A DNA stretch of 64,000 nucleotides from Mycobacterium stomatepiae (lineage in GTDB: Bacteria; Actinomycetota; Actinomycetes; Mycobacteriales; Mycobacteriaceae), in contig NZ_AP022587.1 of the NCBI RefSeq assembly GCF_010731715.1, positions 5,394,001-5,458,000 on the forward strand, written 5' to 3'. Positions within the stretch are counted from its first letter, which is position 1; the number at the start of each line of letters is the position of its first letter. This document shows, one piece after another, positions 9,597 to 18,794 of the stretch. The translations under genes were made by a program, and so were the position numbers. Below the pieces are notes generated by a model. The model had not been told where the DNA came from. It saw nothing but the letters and a program-made list of their open reading frames with translations, and searched no databases.

Positions 9597-9965
9597 CTAG
9601 TTGCACGCCCAGGTGTCGATGGAGCCGCCACCGAGTTTGGTCAGCGCGTCCTTCATCGCGGCGGCCAGGGTGCTGCCGACACCGCCCTGGAATGTCTTGC
9701 CGTTGGTCGCGACGGCGCCGCAATCGGTGAAGCTGGTGAGGACCTTGCAGTCCGTGTAGGCGCAGTTCTTGACCGCGGTGGCCTCCGCGGCCGGCCGGGT
9801 CGGGTAGTCCCAGGAGCGGCCCCAGGAACCATTGCTGGAGTAGGCAATCGCGCCGTATTGATCGGCGGCGCCGGCTGCCGGAGCCAGCGCGACGCTGACC
9901 GCGGCGGCGGTGGCCATACCGGCGACGGCCACAGAGAACCGCCGGCGACGAGCAATCGTCCTCAT
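9597..9965 (-). CDS. Secreted DUF4189 protein, Rv1269c-like
   Basis: 122 residues from ATG 9965 with AAAGGA upstream, close to the 124 residues of Rv1269c. An Arg-rich n-region (RTIARRRRF) and hydrophobic core form a signal peptide that ends after AAGAA, near residue 33. The mature domain starts YGAIAYSSNGSWGRSWDYP and carries four cysteines, typical of the DUF4189 fold. It sits between the C39-like gene and lprA on the same strand, within a block of exported proteins. The molecular role is unknown. Confidence 0.8.
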   Translation of the reverse strand: MRTIARRRRFSVAVAGMATAAAVSVALAPAAGAADQYGAIAYSSNGSWGRSWDYPTRPAAEATAVKNCAYTDCKVLTSFTDCGAVATNGKTFQGGVGSTLAAAMKDALTKLGGGSIDTWACN

Positions 9966-10021
9966 TGGTGATTCCTTTCCGAATGCCGGCGGTCCGGCGG
10001 TTGGGCGTTTGCTGGTCACGA

Positions 10022-10756
10022 CTAGACGGGCTTGGTGGCGGTCACCGTCTTGCCCCAGTCCGACATCGTGAGCGTCACCGAGGTGTCGTTCGTCGGATGG
10101 ACCTGAAGCTGGACGAGGTGCGAGGAGCCGTCCGAGGCGATCCAGACCGTGGTGGGCACCGTCGTCACGCTCTGCGCGGTCAACTTGGAGCCGGCCAGCG
10201 TGGCCACGTCGTCGGCCGACGAGCTACCGGTGATCTTGGTGGTCGCGACGCCGTTGACCTGCTCGGTGCCCGATACCGCGCCGCCCTGCAGTTTCGACAA
10301 CAGGTTGGCCAGGCCCTTGGCGGGGTCGAGCAGCACCGACACGTTGTAGATCGAGGCGCCGTTGCCGAAGTCGGTGTAGGTGCCTGGTTGTCCGAGGTCG
10401 GAGTAAAGATGACCATCGACGTAGACGAATTTCGCCTCCTCCGGGGATTTGCCGACCAGCAGCGTTGCGGAACCGGTGGCAACCGTCTGGGGGCTGTTGG
10501 AGATGTCTCCGTCCAGCTTGGTCACTCGCAGGTTGGGCACGTCGCCCTGCACCGCAACGCTGACATGCATGCCGGTGACCTTGGTCATCGCGTCCGCGGC
10601 CTGCTTGAGCAGGGTGGCCGCCTCGCTGCTGGAGGTGGTGGGGGTGGGGCCGGGCGATTTGCCGGTGTTCGAGTTATTCGAGCAACCACCAATGGCGAGT
10701 ACGAGGGCGAGCGCGGTGGCAGCGGCGGCGGTGACGGTGCGAGGCGAGAGCTTCAT
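10022..10756 (-). CDS. lprA: Lipoprotein LprA (LppX/LprAFG family)
   Basis: 244 residues, the same length as M. tuberculosis LprA (Rv1270c), a TLR2-activating lipoprotein. The signal peptide ends in a lipobox LAIGGC; the Cys is about residue 24 and is followed by a Ser/Thr/Pro linker. The rest matches the LppX/LprA/F/G fold, which has a hydrophobic pocket for lipids in characterised relatives. ATG 10756 was chosen over in-frame ATG 10762 because AAGGAG ends right at 10763, leaving proper spacing only for 10756. Probably anchored on the outer face of the inner membrane and involved in lipid carriage. Confidence 0.9.
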   Translation of the reverse strand: MKLSPRTVTAAAATALALVLAIGGCSNNSNTGKSPGPTPTTSSSEAATLLKQAADAMTKVTGMHVSVAVQGDVPNLRVTKLDGDISNSPQTVATGSATLLVGKSPEEAKFVYVDGHLYSDLGQPGTYTDFGNGASIYNVSVLLDPAKGLANLLSKLQGGAVSGTEQVNGVATTKITGSSSADDVATLAGSKLTAQSVTTVPTTVWIASDGSSHLVQLQVHPTNDTSVTLTMSDWGKTVTATKPV

Positions 10757-11052
10757 CGACATCTCCTTCAGTGGTGGCCACAGCTGCTTCCTGCATAGCA
10801 ATCGCCGCGCAGCAAATCAACAGCCGACCACCGAGCTTAGTGAGCCCGATGTCCGATCCGGAAGTCTAAACCGGATCCGGCGTCCGTCAGGTGTCGGCGC
10901 AGAATCGCATACCCGCTCTTTGAGGAGTGAATTGCATTGACCGACACTGGTTTCCGATGCTCCCGCAATGGTGCGGGCGTGACGGTGTTGTCGAAGGCGG
11001 TGCGTGTGCGGCGCCAATGAAGCCCCTCCGGTGGTGCCCACAGATGACGAAT

Positions 11053-11081
11053 GGGGGGATCTCGGTTACCGAGATCCCCCC
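11053..11081. terminator. Palindromic hairpin 1 downstream of the Rv1271c-like gene
   Basis: Perfect stem of 13 bases (GGGGGGATCTCGG pairs with CCGAGATCCCCCC) around a TTA loop. With a closely related hairpin at 11182-11218 it fills most of the structured part of the ~480-base stretch between the lprA start and the DUF732 stop. I see no gene in 10757-11234. It may terminate the minus-strand DUF732 transcript or insulate lprA. Confidence 0.5.
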
Positions 11082-11181
11082 GTCGAGGGAGTGGTGCGAT
11101 TCCTATCGGGTGCCATCTGGGTGCTGATGAACACAGCCTCGCGCCCACCCCTTCAGCGCGTCACCCCGGCCGACAAATGGC

Positions 11182-11218
11182 GAATGGGGGGACCCCGGTT
11201 ATCGGGATCCCCCCATTC
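11182..11218 (-). terminator. Palindromic hairpin 2 directly after the DUF732 (Rv1271c-like) stop
   Basis: Arms 11182-11198 and 11102-offset partner 11202-11218 pair at nearly every position around a TTA loop. The single C/A mismatch becomes a G-U pair in minus-strand RNA, so the fold is better in the transcript of the DUF732 gene, whose stop codon is 17 bases away. The loop and flanks resemble hairpin 1, suggesting a tandem duplication. Confidence 0.55.
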
Positions 11219-11234
11219 AGTGGGGTGGTTGCGA

Positions 11235-11570
11235 CTAGGTGAGCTGCGGGGCGAGTTGCGGGCAGTAGGCGTGGGTCGCATCGACGACGAAGTAGGCCGC
11301 CTGGTGGCTGGTCAGGTTCGTCTGCTGCAGGACCTCGCTGGCGACGTCGGTCCCGGTCTTGCCGGAGGCGAGCTCCTGGCACACCTTGTGGCCGTCTTTG
11401 ATGGCGTCGGCGGGCGAGTTGAAGGAGATGCCTAGCTTGTCCATCTGGGCGAGGAACGCGTCGTCGGAGCTGATGGCTCCGGCGGTGCCGGCGGTGCCGA
11501 CCGCGATGATGCCGATGGCGGCGGCGCCGATGACGGTGCTGGCGATGGTGGCGAGGCGGTTGGTGAACAT
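11235..11570 (-). CDS. Secreted DUF732 protein, Rv1271c-like
   Basis: 111 residues with a signal peptide ending near GTAGTAGA, then a compact ~80-residue DUF732 domain: DDAFLAQMDKLGI, HKVCQEL and a C-terminal YCPQLAP. The two cysteines of the family are present and probably form one disulfide. The corresponding M. tuberculosis gene, Rv1271c, has 113 residues. AAAGGGA precedes the ATG at 11570. Two more DUF732 genes occur in this window (48,674 and 50,621). Function unknown. Confidence 0.85.
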   Translation of the reverse strand: MFTNRLATIASTVIGAAAIGIIAVGTAGTAGAISSDDAFLAQMDKLGISFNSPADAIKDGHKVCQELASGKTGTDVASEVLQQTNLTSHQAAYFVVDATHAYCPQLAPQLT

Positions 11571-11700
11571 TGCTGTGGTCCCTTTCAGGTGTGCGGTTGG
11601 GGTGCTGATGGGACTAGCGTCGGCCGCACTTCTAAAGGGATCCTCTATAACTTCTTGGCGTCGTTTCAGTAACGCCTAAGGCCCGGGTCAGATCGGGAGT

Positions 11701-13587
11701 TCAAGCCCGGGTCATCGCGTAATAGGCACCCTGGCGGGCCATGAGTTCGGCGTGGTTGCCCTGTTCGACAACCTGGCCGGCCTCGACCACTACGATGCGG
11801 TCGGCATTGCGGATCGTCGAAAGCCGGTGCGCAATAACGAAACTCGTGCGATCGCGGCGAAGCTCATGCATGGCCCGCTGGATCAGGGCCTCGGTGCGGG
11901 TGTCGACCGAGCTGGTGGCCTCGTCCAGGATCAGCAGGTGCGGACGCGACAGAAACGCGCGTGCGATCGTGATCAGCTGCTTCTCGCCGGCGCTGATGTT
12001 GGCGCCGTCGCCGGTGACCCGGGTCTGGTAGCCGGCCGGCAGCGTGCGGACAAACCGGTCGACGTAGGCCGCCTCGGCGGCTTCGGCCACCTCGGCCGGG
12101 CTGGCGTCGGGCCGACCGTAGGCGATGTTCTCCGCGATCGTCCCGTCGAAAAGCCAGGTGTCCTGCAGCACCATGCCGATTCGCGATCGCAGGGCTTGCC
12201 GGCTCATCGTGGTGATGTCGACGCCGTCGACCAGGATGCGGCCGGAATCGACGTCGTAGAACCGCATCAACAGGTTCACCAGCGTGGTTTTGCCCGCTCC
12301 GGTCGGTCCCACGATCGCCACGGTGCTGCCCGGTTCGGCCGTCATCGACAGGTCTTCGATCACCGGCGTGCCCGGGTGGTAGGCGAAGCTGACGTGCTGG
12401 AACTCGACGCGTCCGCGCGATTGCTCACCTTTGAGGCCGGCCGGCGCCGGGTCCGGTGCCTCCTCGGGTTCGTCGAGCAGGTCGAACACCCGCTCCGCGC
12501 TGGCTACCCCGGATTGCAGGGTGTTGTACATCTCGGCCACCTGGCTCAGCGGGTTGTTGAATTGCCGGACGTACTGGATGAATGCCTGGATATTGCCGAG
12601 GGTGATGTGCCCGGTGGCCACCTGCAGGCCGCCGAGCACCGCGACCGCGACGTATCCGAGGTTGCCGATGAACGCCGTGGCCGGCGCCACGAGTCCGGAG
12701 AAGAACTGCGAGCCGAAGCTGGCGTGGTAGACGTCGTCGTTGAGGCTGCGGAACTGCTCACGTGCGGAGTCCCGGTGACCGAACGTCTTGACCACCGTGA
12801 AGCCGCTGTACGTCTCCTCGATGTGGGCGTTGAGGCGTCCGATGCTGGTCCACTGCGCCTTGAACAGGCGTTGGGAACGGCGCGTGATCGTTCGGGTCAC
12901 CAGTAGCGACAGCGGCACGGTCAGCACGGTGGTCAGGGTCAGCAGCGGTGAAATCGACAGCATCATGGCCAGCACCGTGACCACGGTCAGAATCGCCGTC
13001 AGCAGCTGGCTAAGTGTCATCGACAGCGAAGACTGGACGTTGTCGATGTCATTGGTGACCCTGCTCAGCAGCTCCCCGCGCAGCCGTCCGTCGAAGTAGG
13101 ACAACGGCAGTCGATGGATCTTGTCCTCGACTTCGGAGCGCAGCGCGACCATGGTGCGCTGCAGCGTGAGGTTGAGCAGGCGCGCCTGTATCCAAATGAA
13201 CAGTGCGGCAACGATATACAGCGCCAGGGCAAACCCCAGCGTTCTCGCCACCGCGCCGAAGTCCACGCCGTGACCGGGCATCACATCCATTCCGGACAGC
13301 AGGTCGGCGAACGCGTTGTCGCCGCGCGCCCGCGCTTGGGCGACGGCTTGCGCCTTGGTGATTCCCGCCGGGAGTTCTCGTCCGATCACACCGTTGAACA
13401 GCAAATCGGTGGCGTGACCGAGGATTCGCGGAACGACGACGCCGATCACCGTGCCGGTCAGGCCCAGGGTGATCACCGCGATGCTCAGCGTGCGTTGTGG
13501 CGCAAGCCGTTTCACCAGCCGGGCAGCGGTGCCCCAGAAGTCGCGCGATCGCGTGCTGGGAGGGGGCCGGTTCGTCGGTCTGGTCAC
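11701..13587 (-). CDS. ABC transporter, fused membrane and ATPase domains (Rv1272c-like)
   Basis: 628 residues, type IV exporter half-transporter. The membrane domain occupies about 30-330 and the ATPase about 380-628, with Walker [10 protein letters not shown], signature ISAGEKQL and Walker [13 protein letters not shown]. In the signature the usual SGG is SAG. The GTG start at 13587 overlaps the stop of the upstream ABC gene in a GTGA junction, so the two are translationally coupled and probably form a heterodimer. The frame continues upstream of the GTG but only inside the partner gene. Substrate unknown; the M. tuberculosis pair Rv1272c-Rv1273c has been linked to lipid transport. Confidence 0.9.
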   Translation of the reverse strand: MTRPTNRPPPSTRSRDFWGTAARLVKRLAPQRTLSIAVITLGLTGTVIGVVVPRILGHATDLLFNGVIGRELPAGITKAQAVAQARARGDNAFADLLSGMDVMPGHGVDFGAVARTLGFALALYIVAALFIWIQARLLNLTLQRTMVALRSEVEDKIHRLPLSYFDGRLRGELLSRVTNDIDNVQSSLSMTLSQLLTAILTVVTVLAMMLSISPLLTLTTVLTVPLSLLVTRTITRRSQRLFKAQWTSIGRLNAHIEETYSGFTVVKTFGHRDSAREQFRSLNDDVYHASFGSQFFSGLVAPATAFIGNLGYVAVAVLGGLQVATGHITLGNIQAFIQYVRQFNNPLSQVAEMYNTLQSGVASAERVFDLLDEPEEAPDPAPAGLKGEQSRGRVEFQHVSFAYHPGTPVIEDLSMTAEPGSTVAIVGPTGAGKTTLVNLLMRFYDVDSGRILVDGVDITTMSRQALRSRIGMVLQDTWLFDGTIAENIAYGRPDASPAEVAEAAEAAYVDRFVRTLPAGYQTRVTGDGANISAGEKQLITIARAFLSRPHLLILDEATSSVDTRTEALIQRAMHELRRDRTSFVIAHRLSTIRNADRIVVVEAGQVVEQGNHAELMARQGAYYAMTRA

Positions 13588-15350
13588 TGCGTGCCCCCGG
13601 TCCGGCCCGATCGCACGGCATCGACCGACTGCGAGTCGGCGAATTCCGCGTAGGTGGTGCAATCGGCGAGCAACGACTCGTGGGTGCCGGAGCCCACCAT
13701 CCTGCCGTTGTCGACGACGATGATTTGGTCGGCCTGCGACGCCGTCGAAATACGCTGTGTGACAACGATGATGGTGGCACCGCCGGAGATCTCGTGCAGA
13801 GCCGACCGGACGCGCGCGTCGGTGTGGACATCGAGCGCGGAGAACGCGTCGTCGAAAAGATATATCGCCGGTCGGCGGATGACGGCCCGTGCAATCGCGA
13901 GCCGTTGTCGTTGGCCGCCCGAGAAATTCATGCCGGCCTGCGCGACGCGCATCTGCAGCCCGTCGGTGTGCGCCCGGACGAATTCGTCGGCGGCGGCGAC
14001 CCGTAACGCCTGCCACATCTGCTCGTCGGTGACCAGCTGGCCGGGGGCCGCGCCTATTCGCAGGTTATCCGCGACGGTTCCGGAGAAGAGGTATCCGCGC
14101 TGCGGGACCAGACCGATCGCCGACCACAGCCGCTCGTTGTCGTAGTCGCGGACGTCGACGTCGTCGAGCAGGACCGCGCCGTCGGTGACGTCGTAGAGGC
14201 GGCAGATCAGCGACACCAGCGTCGACTTGCCCGAGCCGGTGCTGCCGACGATCGCGGTGGTGGTGCCGGGCCGCGCAGTCAACGAGATATCTTGCAGCAC
14301 AGGGCGGTCGGCGCCCGGATAGGTGAACGCCGCATGGTCCAGGCGCACCACGCCGGTGATCCCCGCGACCGGAAGCTTGGGGTGTTGCGGGCTACCGATC
14401 GCCGGATTGGTGGACAGCACCTCGGTGATCCGCTCGGCGCACACGGACGCCCGCGGCAGCACCACCAGCGTCATCGTCGCCATCAACACGGCCATCAGGA
14501 TCTGGGTGAAGTACGCCAGAAAAGCGGTGAGCGTGCCGACCTGCATCTGGCCGCGATCGATGCGCAGACCACCGAACCAGATCAGCGCGACGCTGGAGAC
14601 GTTGATGGTCAACGTGGTCACCGGCAGCATCAATGCTTGCCAGTTGCCCGCGGTCAGGGCCGCGTTCGACAGCGCGCTGTTGGCACGGGAAAACCGCTCG
14701 CGCTCAAAGCCTTCGCGGGTGAACGCCCGGACCACCCGCACCCCGGTCAGCTGGTCGCGCATTACCCGGTTGATGCCGTCGATCAGCGCTTGCATCCGGC
14801 GGAACAGCGGCAGCATGTGCGACATGATCCAGTAATTGGCCACGGCCAGCACCGGGACGCTGACCAGCAACAGCCAGGTCAGCGCGGCTTCTTGATGAAT
14901 GGCCATGAAGATTCCGCCGACGCACATGATCGGCGCGGTGATCAGTACCGTGCCCATGATTTGAACCAGGTACTGAATCTGGCGGACGTCGTTGGTGCTG
15001 CGGATGAGCAGCGTCGGTGCGCCGAACCGGGCGGTCTCGGGCTCGGAGAAGGTGGTGACGCGTTCGAACATCGCCAGGCGCAGGTCGCGGCCGAACCCCA
15101 TGCCGGCTCGTGACCCTAAGTAGGTGGCGCCGACCGAGCACAGCACCTGTAGCCCGGTGACGGCCAGCATCACCATGCCGAGCCGGACGATCGTCGCGGT
15201 GTCGCCCCTGCCGACGCCGTCGTCGATGATCGCGGCGTTGACCGTCGGCAGGTACAGCGTCGCCAGCGTGCTGATCAGTTGGAGCACCATCAGCACCGCC
15301 ACCAGCCGCCGGTAGGGCCGGATGTACTGGCGCAGCAGTGCCAGAAGCAT
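13584..15350 (-). CDS. ABC transporter, fused membrane and ATPase domains (Rv1273c-like)
   Basis: 588 residues from ATG 15350 ([16 protein letters not shown]), matching the remembered start of Rv1273c (582 residues). Six membrane segments lie in about 1-310. The ATPase has Walker [10 protein letters not shown], signature NFSGGQRQR and Walker [13 protein letters not shown]; the residue after the Walker B Asp is Asp rather than Glu, a sign that this half may be the degenerate ATPase of an asymmetric heterodimer with the downstream gene. The frame is open 26 codons upstream of the chosen ATG. No strong ribosome site is visible. Confidence 0.9.
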   Translation of the reverse strand: MLLALLRQYIRPYRRLVAVLMVLQLISTLATLYLPTVNAAIIDDGVGRGDTATIVRLGMVMLAVTGLQVLCSVGATYLGSRAGMGFGRDLRLAMFERVTTFSEPETARFGAPTLLIRSTNDVRQIQYLVQIMGTVLITAPIMCVGGIFMAIHQEAALTWLLLVSVPVLAVANYWIMSHMLPLFRRMQALIDGINRVMRDQLTGVRVVRAFTREGFERERFSRANSALSNAALTAGNWQALMLPVTTLTINVSSVALIWFGGLRIDRGQMQVGTLTAFLAYFTQILMAVLMATMTLVVLPRASVCAERITEVLSTNPAIGSPQHPKLPVAGITGVVRLDHAAFTYPGADRPVLQDISLTARPGTTTAIVGSTGSGKSTLVSLICRLYDVTDGAVLLDDVDVRDYDNERLWSAIGLVPQRGYLFSGTVADNLRIGAAPGQLVTDEQMWQALRVAAADEFVRAHTDGLQMRVAQAGMNFSGGQRQRLAIARAVIRRPAIYLFDDAFSALDVHTDARVRSALHEISGGATIIVVTQRISTASQADQIIVVDNGRMVGSGTHESLLADCTTYAEFADSQSVDAVRSGRTGGTQ

Positions 15351-15535
15351 TTGGTAACTGTCGCATATGGCGAGGGGTGCGGCGCCGAGCACCGCCGGGC
15401 GGTCGGGTGCTTGCGAAGCGTCCGGCAAATACTTTGAAATGCCTGATCAGGTGGCGCGTCGGTGGTTGACCCGCGGGGCTGCCGCTACAGTGCATCGTGT
15501 GGACCAGGAGCAGGCGGAGCAGAAGCAGGGTAACG

Positions 15536-16087
15536 GTGCGTCGTAACCTCACGGCTCTGGCCCTTGCGGCCGTCATGGTCTTGACCCCGGCGGTTGCGGG
15601 CTGTTCGGGCTCTGGCGACAACAAGCCGGGCGGGACGTCCTCGACGACGCCTGGCAGCGCCGAGGGCCACCACGGACCGATGTTTCCGCAGTGTGGCGGT
15701 ATCAATGACCAGCAGGTGGCCGAGCTGACCAAGATGAGCGGGCTGATCAACACGGCCCGCAATTCCGTCGGTTGCCAGTGGCTCGCCGGCGGCGGCATCC
15801 TGGGGCCGCACTTTTCTTTCTCCTGGTACCGCGGCAGCCCGATCGGACGCGAACGCAAGACCGAGGAACTCTCGCGCGCCAGTGTCGACGACATCAATAT
15901 CAATGGTCACAGCGGCTTCATCGCGGTCGGCAACGAGCCCAACCTGGGCGACTCGCTATGCGAGGTCGGTATTCAGTTCCAGGACGATTTCATCGAGTGG
16001 TCGATCAGCTTCAGTCAAAAGCCCTTCCCGCCGCCTTGTGACATCGCCAAGGAACTGACTCGTCAATCGATTGCGAATTCGAAATGA
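15536..16087 (+). CDS. lprB: Lipoprotein LprB
   Basis: 183 residues from GTG 15536 (VRRNLTALALAAVMV), close to the 185 of Rv1274. Lipobox AVAGC places the lipidated Cys at about residue 23, followed by a Gly/Ser/Thr linker. The folded part is of the DUF3558 type, with conserved cysteines in PQCGG, VGCQW, LCEVG and PPCDI. It is divergent from the ABC pair; a TTGACC at 15466 and TACAGT at 15486 could be promoter elements, but the spacing (14) is short. The stop overlaps the ATG of lprC by ATGA, so the two are co-translated. Confidence 0.88.
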   Translation: MRRNLTALALAAVMVLTPAVAGCSGSGDNKPGGTSSTTPGSAEGHHGPMFPQCGGINDQQVAELTKMSGLINTARNSVGCQWLAGGGILGPHFSFSWYRGSPIGRERKTEELSRASVDDININGHSGFIAVGNEPNLGDSLCEVGIQFQDDFIEWSISFSQKPFPPPCDIAKELTRQSIANSK

Positions 16088-16632
16088 TGACCAGACGTGT
16101 CCGGACGGCTCTCGTCATGTTGATCGCCGCGTTGGTGCTCGTGACCGGCTGTTCCAGGTCGATCGCGGGTAACGCGGTCAAGGCGGGCGCCGGCGGCGTG
16201 CCGCGCAACAACAATTCCCAGCAGCAGTACCCGAACCTGCTCAAGGAATGCGAGGTCCTGACCAGCGACATCCTGGCCAAAACGGTGGGCGCCGACCCGC
16301 TCGACATTCAGAGCACGTTCGTCGGCGCGATCTGCCGGTGGCAGGCGGCCAACCCAGCCGGCCTGATCGACATCACCCGGTTCTGGTTCGAGCAGGGCAG
16401 CCTGAGCGAAGAGCGTAAGGTCGCCGACTTCCTGCATTACAAGGTCGAGACCCGGACGATCGCCGGCGTGAGCTCGATCGTGATGCGCCCGGACGACCCG
16501 AACGGCGCTTGCGGGGTGGCCAGCGACGCGGCCGGTGTCGTCGGCTGGTGGGTCAACCCGCAAGCACCCGGGATCGATGCGTGCGCCCAAGCCCTCAAGC
16601 TGATGGAGCTGACGCTCTCTACGAACTCCTAG
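16084..16632 (+). CDS. lprC: Lipoprotein LprC
   Basis: 182 residues (Rv1275: 180). Short Arg-rich n-region, hydrophobic core and lipobox LVTGC give a lipoprotein signal peptide, with the Cys near residue 23. The mature region is another DUF3558-type domain with cysteines in KECEV, AICRW, GACGV and DACAQ. It starts within the lprB stop codon. The pair probably acts together at the cell envelope; no molecular function is established. Confidence 0.88.
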   Translation: MMTRRVRTALVMLIAALVLVTGCSRSIAGNAVKAGAGGVPRNNNSQQQYPNLLKECEVLTSDILAKTVGADPLDIQSTFVGAICRWQAANPAGLIDITRFWFEQGSLSEERKVADFLHYKVETRTIAGVSSIVMRPDDPNGACGVASDAAGVVGWWVNPQAPGIDACAQALKLMELTLSTNS

Positions 16633-16638
16633 CGGGGT

Positions 16639-17142
16639 TCAGCGCGGGATGTGGAAGTCGATCAATGCGGCTGTCGCCGGTTGCAGGTTTTTCCAATCGC
16701 CGGTGACCCTGAGCACCGCGATGGCCGACGTCGCAAACTTCTGCGAAATGCGTTGCGCTGCAACGTCGTCGGTACCCTCGTCGCCCGCGAGGCCGAGCGC
16801 CAGCGATGACATGGTCGGCTCGTGCCCGACCACGAGCAGCGTGTCGACGCTGTCGGCGACGTCGTTGATTTCGTCGATCATCGTGCCCGGGGTGGTGTCG
16901 TAAAGGCGCTCGCGGAATTGGACGGGCGCGTCGATGCCGGTGTTGGCCAGCGTCTGACGCGCGCGGGTGGCCGTGGAGCACAGCACTGCGTCGATGCTGG
17001 GTTGATTGGCGCGCAACCAGTCGCCGCCCAGTCCCGCTTCCCAGATGCCGCGAGGCGCCAACGGTCGGTCGTGGTCGACGACGCCGGCCGGATATCCAGA
17101 TTTCGCATGCCGCATCAGCAGCAGGGTGCGCGCAGAATTCAC
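16639..17142 (-). CDS. SixA-type phosphohistidine phosphatase (Rv1276c-like)
   Basis: 167 residues from GTG 17142 (MNSARTLLLMRHAKSGY). The histidine phosphatase signature is complete: RHAKSG carries the nucleophilic His (about residue 11), the second Arg lies in STATRARQT, and the distal His is in VVGHEPTM. This short branch corresponds to SixA, which removes phosphate from histidine residues. The tail nearly meets the lprC stop, with converging transcription. Frames extending upstream run into the HNH gene region and lack a ribosome site. Confidence 0.85.
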   Translation of the reverse strand: MNSARTLLLMRHAKSGYPAGVVDHDRPLAPRGIWEAGLGGDWLRANQPSIDAVLCSTATRARQTLANTGIDAPVQFRERLYDTTPGTMIDEINDVADSVDTLLVVGHEPTMSSLALGLAGDEGTDDVAAQRISQKFATSAIAVLRVTGDWKNLQPATAALIDFHIPR

Positions 17143-17171
17143 GCGACTCACGCTATCTCGCGGCGAGCATT

Positions 17172-18530
17172 TTATGCCGTCTCGTCGTCGTCTGGGTTGT
17201 GGAGGAGTTTGTTGGGGTGGTGGTAGGTGTTGGTGCGGGGTTGGCCTTTGTCGAGGTGGGGTGGGGGGATCCATTCGGTGGTGCCGTTGGGGTGTTTGCG
17301 GGTGGTCCAGCCGTGGGGTTGTAGGAGTCGGTGGTGGGTGCCGCAGGCCAGGGTGAGGTTGTCGATGTTGGTGGTGTGGCAGGTTGCGTAGTCGGTGATG
17401 TGGTGGATTTCGCAGTAGTAGCCGCCGACGGTGCAGCCGCGGTCTTTGGCGTACAGCACGATTCGTTGTCCGGGTGAGGCCAGGCGTTTGGTGTGATACA
17501 GCGCGACGGGTTGGCCCTGGTCGAAGATGGCGAGGTAGTGATGCGCGTGGCGGGCCAGGCGGATCACATCGGAGATGGGGAGCCGGGTTCCGCCGCCGGT
17601 GAGGCCGTGGCCGGCGGCGGCTTCGAGTTCGGTCAGGGTGGTCGAGACGATGATCGAGGCGGGCAGCCCATTGTGCTGACCCAACTCCCCGCTAGCGAGC
17701 ACGGCACGGAGGGCGGCGTTGAGGCCGTCGTGATGGCGCTGCGCCGCCGAGCGGGGTCGTGATCGATCGCGTCCTGGGACGGTGCGCCGTCGACGCAGGG
17801 GTGTGGTCGTCGGGTTGCATATGCCGGGGCGGCGAATTTGGCCAGCACGGCCTCCAGCGAGGCGCGGGCTTGGGGGGGTGAGCCAACCACTGAGGGCGGA
17901 CATGCCGTCGGCTTGCTGGTTGCCCAGGGTCACCCCGCGGCGATGTGCCCGGTCGTCGTCGGTGAAGTTGCCGTCCGGGTTCAGGCAATTCATCACGTGC
18001 TCGGCGAATCCGATCAGCTGGTCGGGGCGGTATTGGGTGGCTAGGCGGGCGAGGTCGGCTTCGGCGGCGGTGCGGGTCTCGATGTCGATCCAGCCCGGCA
18101 GCTGATGGTAGAAGCGCCGAATCACCGCGACATGCTCGCGACCCAGCTTTCCGGCCCTTTGCGCGGTGGCGGTGGCGGCCAACACCGGCGGCAACGGTTC
18201 ACCGGTCAGGGCGCGTCGCTCCCCGAGGTCGGCGGCTTCGCGGACCCGGCGGCCGGCGTCGGCGCGGCTGATCAGGGTGGCGTCGGCGATCGCATGGGAC
18301 AGTGTGCCGCCCAACTCCGCCGGGGTGGCGTCCTGGGCGAGCCCGTTGATCAGCGGGTGTTGGCCGGCGGATAGTTGTCGTTGTGCCTGCTCGTAGCGGC
18401 GCAGCATGGCCAGTCGCTCGGGGGTGCGTAGCATCTGTTTGTCGAACCCGTTGATGGTCTCGATCGCGGCGGTCAGCACATCGAAGGCCGCCACCATGGC
18501 TTCCCCGTCGACGATCACACCCGTACTCAT
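17172..18530 (-). CDS. DUF222/HNH endonuclease-like protein of REP13E12 type, with a scrambled central segment
   Basis: 452 residues from ATG 18530 (MSTGVIVDGEAM). The DUF222 helical region covers most of the N-terminal two thirds; the HNH domain near the end reads DRGCTVGGYYCEIHHITDY...CGTHHRLL. Between the codons for GWLTP (about 17878) and RSAAQRHH (about 17740) the frame differs from the family consensus, while consensus-like peptides (QARASLEAVLAKFAAP, PDDHTP, CVDGAPSQDAIDHD) appear in the other two frames. One inserted C in a seven-C run and four lost bases explain this and restore the frame overall. Such genes are repeated in mycobacterial genomes and may be mobile. It is an interruption of the Rv1276c-Rv1277 order. 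Confidence 0.8.
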   Translation of the reverse strand: MSTGVIVDGEAMVAAFDVLTAAIETINGFDKQMLRTPERLAMLRRYEQAQRQLSAGQHPLINGLAQDATPAELGGTLSHAIADATLISRADAGRRVREAADLGERRALTGEPLPPVLAATATAQRAGKLGREHVAVIRRFYHQLPGWIDIETRTAAEADLARLATQYRPDQLIGFAEHVMNCLNPDGNFTDDDRAHRRGVTLGNQQADGMSALSGWLTPPSPRLAGGRAGQIRRPGICNPTTTPLRRRRTVPGRDRSRPRSAAQRHHDGLNAALRAVLASGELGQHNGLPASIIVSTTLTELEAAAGHGLTGGGTRLPISDVIRLARHAHHYLAIFDQGQPVALYHTKRLASPGQRIVLYAKDRGCTVGGYYCEIHHITDYATCHTTNIDNLTLACGTHHRLLQPHGWTTRKHPNGTTEWIPPPHLDKGQPRTNTYHHPNKLLHNPDDDETA

Positions 18531-18794
18531 ACCGACCAAACTAGATCGACCCACCGACACAAAACCCCGCCCTGTGACCACAGAAACACAAGTGGCACAA
18601 GAGATTTAACGAGTGTGAACTCACGGCGATTGTCGCTCAGAGGCGGGCAAAAGGTCACATGGATCGGCCCCTGGTCGCGGCCCGCCGTGGACACCGCATC
18701 AAGGCATGCCGGTGCGCATCCCCGAACTTGTCAGTGAACCCACTTAGACTTCCGGTGCCTTGATAGCCACGTCATTTCCGAAGGGGGCGCCGGG

